In this document: positions 63,474 through 64,000 of the stretch, piece after piece
Numbering within the stretch: position 1 is the stretch's first letter
Layout: every line of letters starts with the position of its first letter
Assembly (NCBI RefSeq): GCF_019457915.1
Contig: NZ_JAHZSS010000006.1
Span: 62,001-126,000, forward strand
From: Neiella holothuriorum
GTDB lineage: Bacteria; Pseudomonadota; Gammaproteobacteria; Enterobacterales; Neiellaceae
Direction: 5' to 3'
DNA length: 64,000 nt
The notes under the pieces: generated by a model
Databases searched by the model: none
What the model saw: the letters and a program-made list of their open reading frames with translations, nothing else
What the model was told of the DNA's origin: nothing
Position numbers and translations under genes: made by a program

Positions 63474-64000
63474 ATGAACATCGAACAGAAAGTTGCCATT
63501 GTTACGGGTGCAGCTAGCGGGTTTGGTAAGGCATTAGCAATCGCTTTAAGCCAACGCGGCGCAACGGTCGCTGCGCTGGATATCGATCCGCATGCCTTGG
63601 CCAATCTTACTGCGACTAACCAAAATATTGTTGCCTTTCCTTGCGATGTAACTAATCACGAGCAAGTCGACCAAGTTATTGCCCATATTGATGATGAGCT
63701 CGGCGACATCAGTATACTTATCAACAATGCTGGCTTGATGCGCAATACGCCATTGCTCAACCTGCTTGATAGGAATGAGCGCAAGCACAGTATATCAAGC
63801 TGGCGCGAAGTAATGGCCGTTAATCAAGATGGCGTATTCTTCATGGCACGCTCGGCTGCGGAAAAAATGCTCGACAAGCGCGTCAAAGGAGTCATCATCA
63901 ATATCAGCTCAATTGCGGCCAAAGGTAACATCGGGCAAACAGCTTATTCGGCGTCTAAGGCCGCAGTTGAAGCGATGAGCAATGTTTGGGCAAAGGAGTT
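63474..64000 (+). CDS. Short-chain dehydrogenase/reductase (partial, cut by window end)
   Basis: The frame begins at the ATG at 63474, 4 bp after the carrier-protein stop (TAATGACATG), and runs off the window after 175 codons. It has the SDR motifs TGAASGFG (11-18), NNAG (about 85-88), the Ser in NISSIAA, and the catalytic YSASK near the edge. In this operon it may reduce a carrier-bound acyl group or a sugar; the substrate cannot be decided from the sequence. Confidence 0.9.
   Translation, partial: MNIEQKVAIVTGAASGFGKALAIALSQRGATVAALDIDPHALANLTATNQNIVAFPCDVTNHEQVDQVIAHIDDELGDISILINNAGLMRNTPLLNLLDRNERKHSISSWREVMAVNQDGVFFMARSAAEKMLDKRVKGVIINISSIAAKGNIGQTAYSASKAAVEAMSNVWAKE

Noticed and set aside
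1-64000. CRISPR array, tRNA, rRNA, transposase or prophage genes
   Set aside because: No regularly spaced repeats, RNA-gene folds or transposase motifs were recognised on either strand by reading.

Overview
The window is chromosomal DNA of a polar-flagellated marine-type gammaproteobacterium. The flagellar and chemotaxis locus has the FleQ/FleSR/FleN layout known from Pseudomonas, Vibrio, Shewanella and Alteromonas relatives. It is followed by the ParC/ParP polar chemotaxis pair and the cytochrome c maturation operon, and a small DUF6170-like membrane protein points towards Alteromonadales. No rRNA, tRNA, CRISPR array or insertion sequence was recognised.

Layout from left to right. (1) 1-9138, minus strand: a surface-polysaccharide cluster. 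It holds a Wza/KpsD-type outer-membrane exporter, a KpsM/KpsT ABC transporter, a KpsE-type inner-membrane protein with an unusual N-terminal extension, the dTDP-L-rhamnose genes rmlA, rmlC, rmlD and rmlB, and the start of a protein with YPDV repeats. A WecA-like initiating transferase (9278-10387) has its own terminator and a promoter with an inverted repeat over the -35 box. (2) 10.8-12.9 kb, plus strand: a POT peptide transporter and a small membrane protein. (3) 12.9-22.1 kb, minus strand: a response regulator with a pseudo-phosphatase domain, an MlaA homologue lacking a lipobox, and the complete ccmABCDEFGHI set. (4) 22.1-54.2 kb, minus strand: cheW, parP, parC, motD, motC, cheB, cheA, cheZ, cheY, fliA, fleN, flhF, flhA, flhB, fliRQPONML, fliKJIHGFE, fleR, fleS, fleQ. 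(5) 54.5-58.9 kb: fliS and a FliT-like gene on the plus strand, converging on fliD-flaG and a single flagellin gene on the minus strand. (6) 59.2-64 kb, plus strand, divergent from flagellin: an operon of sugar aminotransferase, WbqC protein, amino-acid adenylating enzyme, PglD/NeuD-type acyltransferase, carrier protein and short-chain dehydrogenase, cut by the window edge.

The promoters show a flagellar cascade. fleQ has a sigma-70-like promoter. fleSR, fliE, fliK and flhA each have a -24/-12 (sigma-54) site with the exact GG-N10-GC spacing. fliC, flaG-fliD and cheY have sigma-28 sites with N11 spacing. The operon divergent from flagellin carries overlapping sigma-54-like and sigma-28-like elements, which suggests that it makes a flagellin glycan co-expressed with the filament.

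The most interesting observations are three FliM-like peptides repeated in the CheA linker, the carrier-protein operon beside flagellin, and a four-copy 15-bp tandem repeat that creates nested start codons at fliP.
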